Source of the DNA: Archangium violaceum
GTDB taxonomy: Bacteria > Myxococcota > Myxococcia > Myxococcales > Myxococcaceae
Length of the DNA stretch: 64,000 bases
Direction of reading: 5' to 3'
NCBI RefSeq assembly: GCF_016887565.1
Contig: NZ_CP069396.1
Span: 7,608,001-7,672,000, forward strand
Under the pieces are notes generated by a model. That model was given only the letters and a program-made list of their open reading frames with translations, was not told the origin of the DNA and did not search any database. This document shows, in pieces, positions 23,782 through 31,468 of the stretch. Numbering within the stretch: the first letter of the stretch is position 1; every line of letters starts with the position of its first letter. The position numbers were made by a program, and so were the translations under genes.

Positions 23782-25032
23782 TCATCCAACGTTCAGGAGC
23801 GGATCCTGACCCGTTGCCGGCGTGAGCAGCTTCGTCGCATCCACACGCCACGGCGCATCCCCCTGCGGCATGACTGCGATGCTCGCGCTGTTCGGGTACG
23901 CCGGTGTGGTGGCGAAGTTCAGCGAGCTCAGATCGATCATCGTGAGGAGCCCGCTGAACGCAGACATGAAGTAGTACTTGCGATGGGTGTGATCGCGCAC
24001 GCTCGTCCACATCGTGTAGTCGCCGTACGTGGTCGTGTACGAGGGCGGCGTCGTTGCTGGGGTGCCCGTCGTGGACGGCGAGTTCTCCACCGTCTGCAGC
24101 AGCATCCCGTACGGCGTCCCCATGCAGATCTGCGTGAGCTGCAGCGCGACCATGACCGCGGTCTGCTCTGAACCGGCGAAGCCGGGCGGGGTCTTCGACG
24201 GCGGCGTCGTCGGAAAGACGCCTGGTGCCGGCAGCCAACCCGTACCGTCCGCCGGGAGCTGGCTGATGCCCTGGGAGAGGATCGTTGCCCTGACGAATCG
24301 CGAGGCGGACAGCGAGTCCCCGGGCAGTCCGACCAGACCGCCTCCGACGGGATTGCCGGCACCCGAGGTGGAGGTGCCGTTGCCGACGAGCGTCAGATTG
24401 AAGTAGTTCTTGACGTTCGTCAGCTGCCAGTCGTAGGTCGGCCAGTTGGTCAAAACGGCGTTGGTGCTCGTGTAGACGTTGGTCTTGCCCCCGATGAACT
24501 CGATGACGACGCTCTGACCGGTGCTGTCCGTCACGATGTAGTGCAGCGGGACATAGAAATGACTTCCCTGCGGAGGCCCCACGACGGTGATCGTCTTCAG
24601 GGCTGCCTGGAAGTCATTGACCGACGCGAAGTTGCCGAGGATCCACGCGGGAAAATCCAGGAAAGACACCTGGTTCCCCTGCGTCCCAATGGGTGGGTAC
24701 TCGGTACCGGGGGCGAGCCACAGCGCTCCGACGGACAGCCCCTCGCTGTTGATGCCGTCGTTGAAGGTCGGCAGAGATTTCCAACTGCTCCCGGAGGGGG
24801 CGATTCCCACGAAGCCATAACGATTGGTCCACTGGAGCGTCGTCCACCCCTTGACTGCCCCGACGGGATTGACCGCTTGCAGCGGCCAGGACTGGTTGCT
24901 CGGCATGACGTAGACGCTCTGCTCGATCACTCCCGGCATCTCCAGCGCTCTCGCGCTCACGAACGTCTTCGTCAGGTCTGGGGGGCTCTGACTGGGATTG
25001 GAGGGAACGCTGATCAGCAGGTTCGTGCACAT
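23782..25032 (-). CDS. Choloylglycine hydrolase/penicillin acylase-type Ntn amidase
   Basis: Linear amide C-N hydrolase of the choloylglycine hydrolase family. Cys2 (MCTN) would become the N-terminal nucleophile after Met removal, as in bile salt hydrolases and penicillin V acylases. Supporting segments include the NRYGFVG and DGINSEGLSVGALWL regions, the SVVIEF strand and a C-terminal RKYYFMS. There is no signal peptide, so it should act in the cytoplasm. Length 416 aa is slightly above the family norm, with Ser/Thr/Pro-rich loops around 230-330. In non-intestinal bacteria, relatives often degrade acyl-homoserine lactones or penicillins; bile salts are unlikely here. It stands alone downstream of the TetR gene, separated by 168 bases including an AT-rich patch (25139-25165) that probably holds the promoter. 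Confidence 0.8.
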   Translation of the reverse strand: MCTNLLISVPSNPSQSPPDLTKTFVSARALEMPGVIEQSVYVMPSNQSWPLQAVNPVGAVKGWTTLQWTNRYGFVGIAPSGSSWKSLPTFNDGINSEGLSVGALWLAPGTEYPPIGTQGNQVSFLDFPAWILGNFASVNDFQAALKTITVVGPPQGSHFYVPLHYIVTDSTGQSVVIEFIGGKTNVYTSTNAVLTNWPTYDWQLTNVKNYFNLTLVGNGTSTSGAGNPVGGGLVGLPGDSLSASRFVRATILSQGISQLPADGTGWLPAPGVFPTTPPSKTPPGFAGSEQTAVMVALQLTQICMGTPYGMLLQTVENSPSTTGTPATTPPSYTTTYGDYTMWTSVRDHTHRKYYFMSAFSGLLTMIDLSSLNFATTPAYPNSASIAVMPQGDAPWRVDATKLLTPATGQDPLLNVG

Positions 25033-25200
25033 TTTGGGGCCTCTTTGGGTGATCGTTCGCCGCTATGCGCGGCTCCCAATCGTATGTTTGTGTGGGCCGC
25101 CCTGCACGAGAATAGCCGCGGCTCCTCCCCGATCCGGCTTGATAAAAACATTATGATATAGGTATTCCCCGCACCGAGCACCTCGACGCCGAGTTGCTCG

Positions 25201-25929
25201 TCATCCCGGCTCGGCGTCCGCGATGCGATCGAGCAGTTCGCTCAACAGCGCACTCTCGCCTTTCGTGAGAACGGTGATCCGGTCCATCGAGGCACGCAGC
25301 GCCGCGGCCACCGCGCGGACATCCGCGTTCGCCGGTGTAGCCGCCTCGCTCGTGATCGCGGCCACGACCGCCTCGCGCGCCGCATCGGCGAGTCCGAGGT
25401 CGCGTTGCCCTTCGGGCTGGCGCAGCAGCGTGAGCACGGCCCCGGTGCCCATCGCCGATACGATGCCGAGCGCCCGCTCTTCACTGACCCGCAGCCGACC
25501 CGCACGCGCGATGTTCCGGATGCGCCGCCGCAGCACATCGTTCCCGTCGCTGACGGCAGGAGACTGCCACGCCAGGTGCGGATCGCTGCTCATGATCGCG
25601 AACAGCCCTGGATGGCTGAGACCGAACGCGACGTGCATGTCCCAGCCATCGCGAAAGTCCTGAAGCGGATCGGGGTGTGGCGTGCGCGCGGACTTCTTCG
25701 ACACGTAGCTCTTCAGCACGTGCTCGATGACGGCCGCGAGCAGGCCCCGCTTGTCGCCGAAGAGCCGGTAGATGGTCGGCGCCTGCACACCGGAGGCGGC
25801 GGCCACGGCCCGCGTGGTCGCGGCATCGGGACCTCCGGAGGAGATGAGCTCAGCGGCGGCCGCGATGATGCGCGCGCGCACATCGGAGCCCTCGGCGTCT
25901 TCGGCGGCGGACTTCTCGCGATCCTCCAT
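25201..25929 (-). CDS. TetR-family transcriptional regulator
   Basis: Repressor of 242 aa. The N-terminal helix-turn-helix (about residues 17-65) reads [15 protein letters not shown] with [28 protein letters not shown], a standard TetR recognition unit. The C-terminal ligand-binding domain is helical. It is transcribed divergently from the NmrA-like reductase, and the shared intergenic region is packed with GATAAC/GTTATC half-sites. It therefore probably controls itself and the reductase in response to a quinone, aldehyde or other small molecule. Confidence 0.92.
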   Translation of the reverse strand: MEDREKSAAEDAEGSDVRARIIAAAAELISSGGPDAATTRAVAAASGVQAPTIYRLFGDKRGLLAAVIEHVLKSYVSKKSARTPHPDPLQDFRDGWDMHVAFGLSHPGLFAIMSSDPHLAWQSPAVSDGNDVLRRRIRNIARAGRLRVSEERALGIVSAMGTGAVLTLLRQPEGQRDLGLADAAREAVVAAITSEAATPANADVRAVAAALRASMDRITVLTKGESALLSELLDRIADAEPG

Positions 25930-25961
25930 GGGGCCGACATAGCACGTGGCGACTGGAACGC

Positions 25962-26015
25962 CGATAACAGCGACTTGATAACGCCGTTATCCATCGCTAT
26001 GTTATCGCCGATAAC
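25962..26015. promoter_or_regulatory. TetR operator array (GATAAC/GTTATC palindromes)
   Basis: Two perfect 15-bp palindromes are present: GATAACG-C-CGTTATC at 25977-25991 and GTTATCG-C-CGATAAC at 26001-26015. An extra CGATAAC half-site lies at 25962-25968. They lie between the divergent TetR (start 25929) and reductase (start 26053) genes. This is the expected position and form for autoregulatory TetR sites. Confidence 0.75.
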
Positions 26016-26052
26016 GGAATATCGTTTCCGCTGCTACATCAAGGGGCGTTTC

Positions 26053-26925
26053 ATGATCGTCGTGACTGGAGCGACAGGGCAACTCGGCCGTCTCATCGTG
26101 GAGAAACTCGTCAGCCGCATCCCGGTGGACCAGGTCGCCGTCAGTGTCCGAGACGTGCGGAAGGCCCAGGAACTGGCGGCACGCGGCGTCCGGGTGAGAG
26201 GAGGCGACTTCACGGATCCGAAGAGCCTCGCGCACACCTTCGAGGGCGCGTCCCAGGTCCTGCTCGTCTCGTCGAATGCGGCTGCGCATGGTGGCGATCC
26301 CCTCGCCCAACATCGCTCCGCCATCGACGCCGCACGGTCCGCCGGCGCGCGGCGCATCGTCTACACGAGCCACATGGCCGCGAGCCGTTCGTCGGCGTTT
26401 CCCCCGATGCTCGACCATGCGGCGACGGAGCAGATGCTTGGCGAGTCCGGTCTGGCGTGGACCGCGCTTCGCAACGGTTTCTACGCCGCGAGTGCGATGT
26501 TCCTGCTGGAGCGGGGCCTGCGGACGGGAGTCTTCGAGGCGCCCGCGGACGGAAAGGTCTCCTGGACCACGCACGCCGACCTCGCGGAGGCGGCAGCGGT
26601 GGTTCTGACGAACGAGGGCCGGTACGACGGGCCCATGCCGCCGCTCACGGCAGCGCGGGCGCTCGACTTCGGAGAGCTGTGCGACATCGCGTCGAGCGTC
26701 CTCGGACGTCCGATCCGTCGAAGCACCGTGTCGGAGGACGAGATGCGCGCGAAGCTCGTGGCGTCCGGCATGCCCGCGCCCGCGGTCGCCATATCGCTCG
26801 GCCTCTACCGCGCGAGCCACAACGGCGAGTTCGCGGCCGTCGATCCCACGCTGCAGAAGTTGCTCGGGCGTGCGCCGACGAGCATGCGCGAGGTGATTGC
26901 CGAGAAGATGGGCCGAACGGCTTAG
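26053..26925 (+). CDS. NmrA-like NAD(P)-dependent reductase (quinone oxidoreductase 2-like)
   Basis: Atypical short-chain reductase of 290 aa. The N-terminus has the dinucleotide-binding motif VTGATGQLGRLIVEKL and the rest resembles E. coli QorB/YtfG and azoreductase-type NmrA proteins, including RDVRKAQELAARGV, GDFTDPKSL and the RNGFY segment. It probably reduces quinones or senses NADPH/redox state. The start ATG 26053 has AAGGGG upstream; longer upstream frames run through the TetR gene and are not real. It is divergent from TetR and the only obvious target of that regulator. Confidence 0.88.
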   Translation: MIVVTGATGQLGRLIVEKLVSRIPVDQVAVSVRDVRKAQELAARGVRVRGGDFTDPKSLAHTFEGASQVLLVSSNAAAHGGDPLAQHRSAIDAARSAGARRIVYTSHMAASRSSAFPPMLDHAATEQMLGESGLAWTALRNGFYAASAMFLLERGLRTGVFEAPADGKVSWTTHADLAEAAAVVLTNEGRYDGPMPPLTAARALDFGELCDIASSVLGRPIRRSTVSEDEMRAKLVASGMPAPAVAISLGLYRASHNGEFAAVDPTLQKLLGRAPTSMREVIAEKMGRTA

Positions 26926-26953
26926 CCTGGGCTCGCCTCGGAGCACACCGCGC

Positions 26954-27706
26954 TCATTCCGCAGGCGGAAGATCGAACTCCTTCTTCGTTCCCGTCGTCT
27001 GAAGACCTTTCGGCGTGAGTTTGAAGACTTCCGCCTTGAAGTGGTAGTTCTCCGGACCGGAATCGCGCCTCAGCGCCAGGAATCCCACGTCTTCACGCTC
27101 GCCCAGGGCGCCGAAGAGCGAATGGGTGAAATCCGTTGCCCACGTCTTGATCGGACCGCGAGTGATCCGGCCCTTCGCATCGACCGGGAAGATATAGAAG
27201 AAGCGAAGTCTCGAGGCGGAGCCGGAGACCGAGCCCAACCCATTGGCGAGGACGAGATAGCGCTCCTGGCCCCGTTTGAGCTCGAACGCCTCGTGTCCTT
27301 CCTCGAGCCACCCCCCGAATGGGTCCTCGTGTGTCACCACGCGAAAGACTTTCGCTCCGATGGTGAAGGACTCTCGCTGTTTGTCCGAGCCTTGATGGCG
27401 GACCTCATACCGATAGGAATGAGGTCCCGCCTTGACGACCAGGGCCCGGCGATCATCGGGAGAGTCGTACCGGAGGGATTCACCCGCCGTGGGCAGACAG
27501 GTCACGGTCAAGCCCTCCCGGCTCATCAGCGCTTCCGTGGCCTTGCGTACCGCGGATTCCCACGCCGAGCTCTGAGAGCAATCGGCCGGGTGGTCGAAGC
27601 GACTGCCCGACACGGGGTTGTCGGAAGCCGATTGAGCGGTGGCGGCGGTGTACAGGAGGCCCGTGCACACCGACACCAGGGCAACAAGGGAGCCGGTCAC
27701 TTTCAT
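26954..27706 (-). CDS. Small secreted protein of unknown function
   Basis: I do not recognise this 250-aa protein. It begins with a signal peptide (1-25, cleavage after ATAQ or SAS), and the mature part is soluble with two Cys (near 43 and 70) that could form a disulfide. No catalytic motif is visible. Its ATG overlaps the stop of the kelch lipoprotein gene by four bases (ATGA), so the two are translated together and may act together at the cell surface. Confidence 0.7.
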   Translation of the reverse strand: MKVTGSLVALVSVCTGLLYTAATAQSASDNPVSGSRFDHPADCSQSSAWESAVRKATEALMSREGLTVTCLPTAGESLRYDSPDDRRALVVKAGPHSYRYEVRHQGSDKQRESFTIGAKVFRVVTHEDPFGGWLEEGHEAFELKRGQERYLVLANGLGSVSGSASRLRFFYIFPVDAKGRITRGPIKTWATDFTHSLFGALGEREDVGFLALRRDSGPENYHFKAEVFKLTPKGLQTTGTKKEFDLPPAE

Positions 27707-28857
27707 GGCGTATACCTCTCGGTGTTCCAGAGGAGGCCCGCGTGACCCTCACCGCCCGTCACCAGCACCTCCCCCGTCTCCAGCAGTGTGGCGGTGTGGA
27801 GGAACCTGGGAAGAAGCATGTCGTCCACCAGCGTCCAGGTGTTCGTCGCCGGATCATACAACTCGGAGGAGGGCTCGTAGTCATGGGGTGAATCGGCCCT
27901 GCCCCCCGTCACCAGCACCTGTCCCGAGTACAGCAGCGTCGCGGTGTGCTCCCGGCGCGGCCGATTCATCGGTGGAGCGGAGAACCATCGATCGTTGTAC
28001 GGGTCGTACACGTCCACCGAGCGCAAGGCCTTCCAGTTCGCGTCCGAGCCGCCCGCCACCAGTACATATCCGGAGTAGAGCCGCGTGGCGGTGTGGTTGG
28101 CACGGATCACCGGCAGGGGTTGCACCTGCCGCCACGTGTTCGTGGACGGGTTGTACAGGTCTACCTTCCGGGTGTACGGCTGCCCGCCCGTCACCAGCAC
28201 CTCGCCCGAATAGAGCCGTGTCGCGGAGTGCGCGCTGCGGTAGGAGGACATGGGGCCCGTGAGGCTCCACCTGCCCGTGGCCGGGTCGTACAGCTCCGCG
28301 CCAACGGGCTGACTTCCGAAGGGCGTTTCACCCCCCGCCACCAGCACCTGGCCCGAATCGAGCAGCGTGGACGAGTGGGAGACGCGAGGCACCACCATGG
28401 GGCCCGTGAGGCTCCACGTGCCCGTGGCAGGGTCATACAGCTCGGAGATGCTGGAGGGGACCGGCTCGACCGAACCGTAACCACCCGACACCAGCACCTG
28501 GCCAGAGCCAAGCCGGATCGCGGTGAATAGCTCGCGCGGTGCGTTCATCGAGCCCGTGCGAGTCCACGTATCCGTGTAGGGGTTGTACAGCTCCGCGCTC
28601 TGGTGGAATTTGTAATAGTCCGAGCCGCCCGCCACCAGCACATCCCCCGATTCGAGCAGCACCGCCGAGTGTCGCATGCGCATGGTCAGCGAGGAGTCAC
28701 CCTGGGTCCAATGCGTCGCGTCCGTGGCGAGCGCCTTCGCCTCGGAGGACCGGATCCCCCCGGCAGCCGGAGGGAACGGCGCCTCCGCGCCACCGCAGCC
28801 ACCCGCGACAGTGGCGACTCCCGCCACCAACAATGACAGACGAATCCTCTTGAGCAT
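27703..28857 (-). CDS. Kelch-repeat lipoprotein
   Basis: Secreted 384-aa protein. The start ATG 28857 follows AAGGGA. The signal peptide ends in VAGGCGG, a lipobox-like site, so it is probably a lipoprotein. Six to seven kelch repeats follow, each about 50 residues with H(S/T)AT.L.SG.VLV.GG and ELYDPATGTW, enough to close a beta-propeller. Such proteins are numerous in myxobacteria and generally bind proteins or glycans. It is translationally coupled to the downstream secreted protein. No enzymatic role can be assigned. Confidence 0.85.
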   Translation of the reverse strand: MLKRIRLSLLVAGVATVAGGCGGAEAPFPPAAGGIRSSEAKALATDATHWTQGDSSLTMRMRHSAVLLESGDVLVAGGSDYYKFHQSAELYNPYTDTWTRTGSMNAPRELFTAIRLGSGQVLVSGGYGSVEPVPSSISELYDPATGTWSLTGPMVVPRVSHSSTLLDSGQVLVAGGETPFGSQPVGAELYDPATGRWSLTGPMSSYRSAHSATRLYSGEVLVTGGQPYTRKVDLYNPSTNTWRQVQPLPVIRANHTATRLYSGYVLVAGGSDANWKALRSVDVYDPYNDRWFSAPPMNRPRREHTATLLYSGQVLVTGGRADSPHDYEPSSELYDPATNTWTLVDDMLLPRFLHTATLLETGEVLVTGGEGHAGLLWNTERYTP

Positions 28858-29028
28858 GGAATCCCTTGACCTGGTTGTGTGCCGTCCGAGCCCGACCTCC
28901 GGGGACATGCGGCACAGTACAAAGGGGGGCTGACAACGGCTCATCGCGGTGTGCCTGACGAGAAGCATCGGAGCGCCTCGCGGTTGGGCTACTCTTCTGG
29001 AGCCTCGCCGACCCTGGAAAGGTCTCAC

Positions 29029-29877
29029 ATGACACAAGACCCGCTCGTCACCACTGCCTGGCTGCAAGAGCATCTCGGGGATGCTGACGTGAAGGTCGTC
29101 GACGGCACCTGGTTCATGCCCGCCGACCAGCGCGACCCCAGACGCGAATACGCCCTGGCCCATATTCCCGGCGCGGTGTTCTTCGACATCGACGAGATCG
29201 CGGATACGGACAGCCCTCTGCCGCACATGCTGCCCTCCCCCGCCAGGTTCGCCGCCTGCGTCCAGGCGCTGGGGCTCGGCGATGGCTCGCGGATCGTCGT
29301 CTACGACGCCAAGGGGGTGCATTCGGCCGCGCGGGTGTGGTGGACCTTCCGGGTCATGGGGCACGAGAACGTCGTGGTGTTGGACGGCGGCCTGCCCAGG
29401 TGGATCGCCGAGGGGCGTCCCATCGAGAAGGGCGTGCCTGTTCCGAGGGAGCGTACCTTCACGCCGCGTTTCACCGCCGAGCTGGTGCGCGACAAGGAGC
29501 AGGTCCTGGGCGCGCTCACGAGCGGCCGCGAACAACTGGTCGACGCCCGCCCCGCCAACCGGTTCACCGGCGAGGCCCCCGAGCCGCGCGCCGGCCTGAG
29601 GGGTGGCCACATGCCGGGCGCGCGCAGCGTCCCCTCCTCCCGTGTCATCGCGCCCGACGGCACGATGTTGCCGGCCGACAAGCTCGCGCAGGTGTTCGAG
29701 GCGGCGGGCGTGGACCTCGATCGGCCCATCGTGACGACCTGCGGCTCGGGGATCACCGCGTCGATCCTGGCCCTGGCCCTCGCTCGCCTCGGCCGAACGC
29801 GCACGGCGGTCTACGACGGCTCCTGGACGGAATGGGGCGGGTTGGCCGACACACCCGTCGTCACCGGTCCAGCCTGA
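29029..29877 (+). CDS. sseA: 3-mercaptopyruvate/thiosulfate sulfurtransferase
   Basis: Two-domain rhodanese of 282 aa. The N-terminal domain (about 8-130) has DGTWFMP, HIPGAVFFDID and no catalytic Cys. The C-terminal domain (about 160-275) has DARPANRFTG, GHMPGARSVP and the active loop CGSGITA with the nucleophilic Cys. The CGSG(I/V)TA loop is the mercaptopyruvate sulfurtransferase signature, so 3-mercaptopyruvate is the likelier sulfur donor. The start ATG 29029 has GGAAAGG upstream. The next gene begins 23 bases downstream, so the two may be co-transcribed. Confidence 0.92.
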   Translation: MTQDPLVTTAWLQEHLGDADVKVVDGTWFMPADQRDPRREYALAHIPGAVFFDIDEIADTDSPLPHMLPSPARFAACVQALGLGDGSRIVVYDAKGVHSAARVWWTFRVMGHENVVVLDGGLPRWIAEGRPIEKGVPVPRERTFTPRFTAELVRDKEQVLGALTSGREQLVDARPANRFTGEAPEPRAGLRGGHMPGARSVPSSRVIAPDGTMLPADKLAQVFEAAGVDLDRPIVTTCGSGITASILALALARLGRTRTAVYDGSWTEWGGLADTPVVTGPA

Positions 29878-29900
29878 AGTCCGAAGCGGGAGAGGCCTCC

Positions 29901-31322
29901 TTGCGAGATGTCGTGACGTATTTCGATCCCCAACCCGCTCCAGCCGAGCTGCCGGTGCGGCTCTCGAGCCCGTTCGCGCACGGCCCTCCTCATCCCCTGG
30001 CGTGCCGAGCCGCCGAGGAGTTGCGGTTGAACCTGCGCCACGGTGACCTCGCATGCGAGCTCGGGCTCGGCGCTCTCGAGGAGCCGGGGGGCGGCAAGAT
30101 GTTCGGTGTGCTGGTCGTCGCGGCGCCGGATGGCCGCGTCGGCTACCTCCGCGCGTTCTCGGGCATGCTCGCTGGCCATTGGCAGGTCGATGGTTTCGCG
30201 CCTCCACTCTTCGATCAGGTCGCGCGTGACACATTCTGGCTCGCTGGCCAGGCCGAGCTGTCCGCGCTCGACGAGCGCCATGCCGCGCTACGCGAGGGTG
30301 CCGAACCCGTCGCACCGCGTGCGAGCCTCGCCGAAATCGAGCACCTGCGTGCCGAGCGTTCGAGGCAGCTCTGGCAGCAGCTCTCCTATACCTACGTCAT
30401 CCCCAATGCGCGGGGCGAGGAGCGGCCCCTGGGCGCACTGTTCGCGCCCGCGCCTCCACCGGGCGGAGCGGGTGACTGCGCCGCGCCGAAGCTCCTCGCT
30501 CACGCCTACCGCCACCACCTGAGACCTCTGGCTCTCGCCGAGTTCTGGTGGGGCGCGCCCCCCGTCACGGGAGAGCGACACGCGGGCGAGTATTACCCGG
30601 CATGTCGCAGCAAGTGTGGCCGGGTCCTGCCGTACATGCTCGAGGGGCTGCCCGTCGATGCGTCGCCGCTCCTCGTCGAGGCAGCGGGTGCGGTGGAGGA
30701 CCCGCGGGTCGTGTACGAGGACGAGTGGGTGCTCGTCATCGACAAGCCTCATGGCCTCCTGTCGGCGCCCGGCCGCCACTCCCCGGGACGTGACTCGGTG
30801 CTCGTCCGCCTCCGGAAACGAGCCCCGGAAGCATCCGGACCGCTCCTCGTGCACCCTCTCGAGTCAGAGACCTCCGGGCTCCAGCTCGCGGCCAGGGATC
30901 CGGAGACCCATGCGGCGCTCCAGCGGCAGTTCGCGCGGCGCGAGGCCCACGAGCGCTACGTCGCCCGGCTCGACGGCCACGTCCCTGGAACCCAGGGGGT
31001 CATCGAGCTGCCGCTTCGGATCGACCCCGAGGATCGGCCTCGCCACATCGTGGATCCCATCCACGGCAAGCGCGCCATCACCGAGTGGCGCGTCACCCAG
31101 CGGACCGACGCCTGGACGCGGGTGTCGCTCGTCCCACGCACCCATCGCACGCACCAGCTCCGGGTCCACGCCGCACACCCGCTCGGCCTCGGTGTCCCGA
31201 TTGTCGGCGACCACCTTTACGGTGGTGACGGCACGCGCCTGATGCTTCACGCCGAGGCCGTGACGTTCATCCATCCGCGCACGGGCGAGCGCCTCGACTT
31301 CGAGTGCCGTGCTCCGTTCTGA
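29901..31322 (+). CDS. RluA-like pseudouridine synthase homologue with altered catalytic motif
   Basis: 473-aa protein. The C-terminal half is the RluA/RsuA fold: YEDEWVLVIDKPHGLLSAPGR, then RTHRTHQLRVHAAH and GDHLYGG, so the RNA-binding and core strands are present. The N-terminal half (about 1-250) is the extra domain of the long RluA subfamily, with GKMFGVLVV, GYLRAFSGML and YYPACRSKCG. The catalytic motif, normally HRLDxxTSG, reads HPLESETSG (His318-Glu321), so the invariant Asp is Glu and the Arg is Pro. It may be an impaired enzyme or a changed activity. TTG 29901 with GGGAGAGG five bases upstream is the chosen start; GTG 29913 is possible. Confidence 0.8.
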   Translation: MRDVVTYFDPQPAPAELPVRLSSPFAHGPPHPLACRAAEELRLNLRHGDLACELGLGALEEPGGGKMFGVLVVAAPDGRVGYLRAFSGMLAGHWQVDGFAPPLFDQVARDTFWLAGQAELSALDERHAALREGAEPVAPRASLAEIEHLRAERSRQLWQQLSYTYVIPNARGEERPLGALFAPAPPPGGAGDCAAPKLLAHAYRHHLRPLALAEFWWGAPPVTGERHAGEYYPACRSKCGRVLPYMLEGLPVDASPLLVEAAGAVEDPRVVYEDEWVLVIDKPHGLLSAPGRHSPGRDSVLVRLRKRAPEASGPLLVHPLESETSGLQLAARDPETHAALQRQFARREAHERYVARLDGHVPGTQGVIELPLRIDPEDRPRHIVDPIHGKRAITEWRVTQRTDAWTRVSLVPRTHRTHQLRVHAAHPLGLGVPIVGDHLYGGDGTRLMLHAEAVTFIHPRTGERLDFECRAPF

Positions 31323-31468
31323 GACTCGCGCCACCGTGAGCCATCGCGGGGAACGGACTGTCCTTCACTCTCCTGTCTTGCCAGTATTCCCATGAAGGGG
31401 TGTTTTCCGTGAGGTGCGTGTCATGCTACGGGTATGAGGGCAACTGCCCCTCCCCCGTCTGGTTGGAC

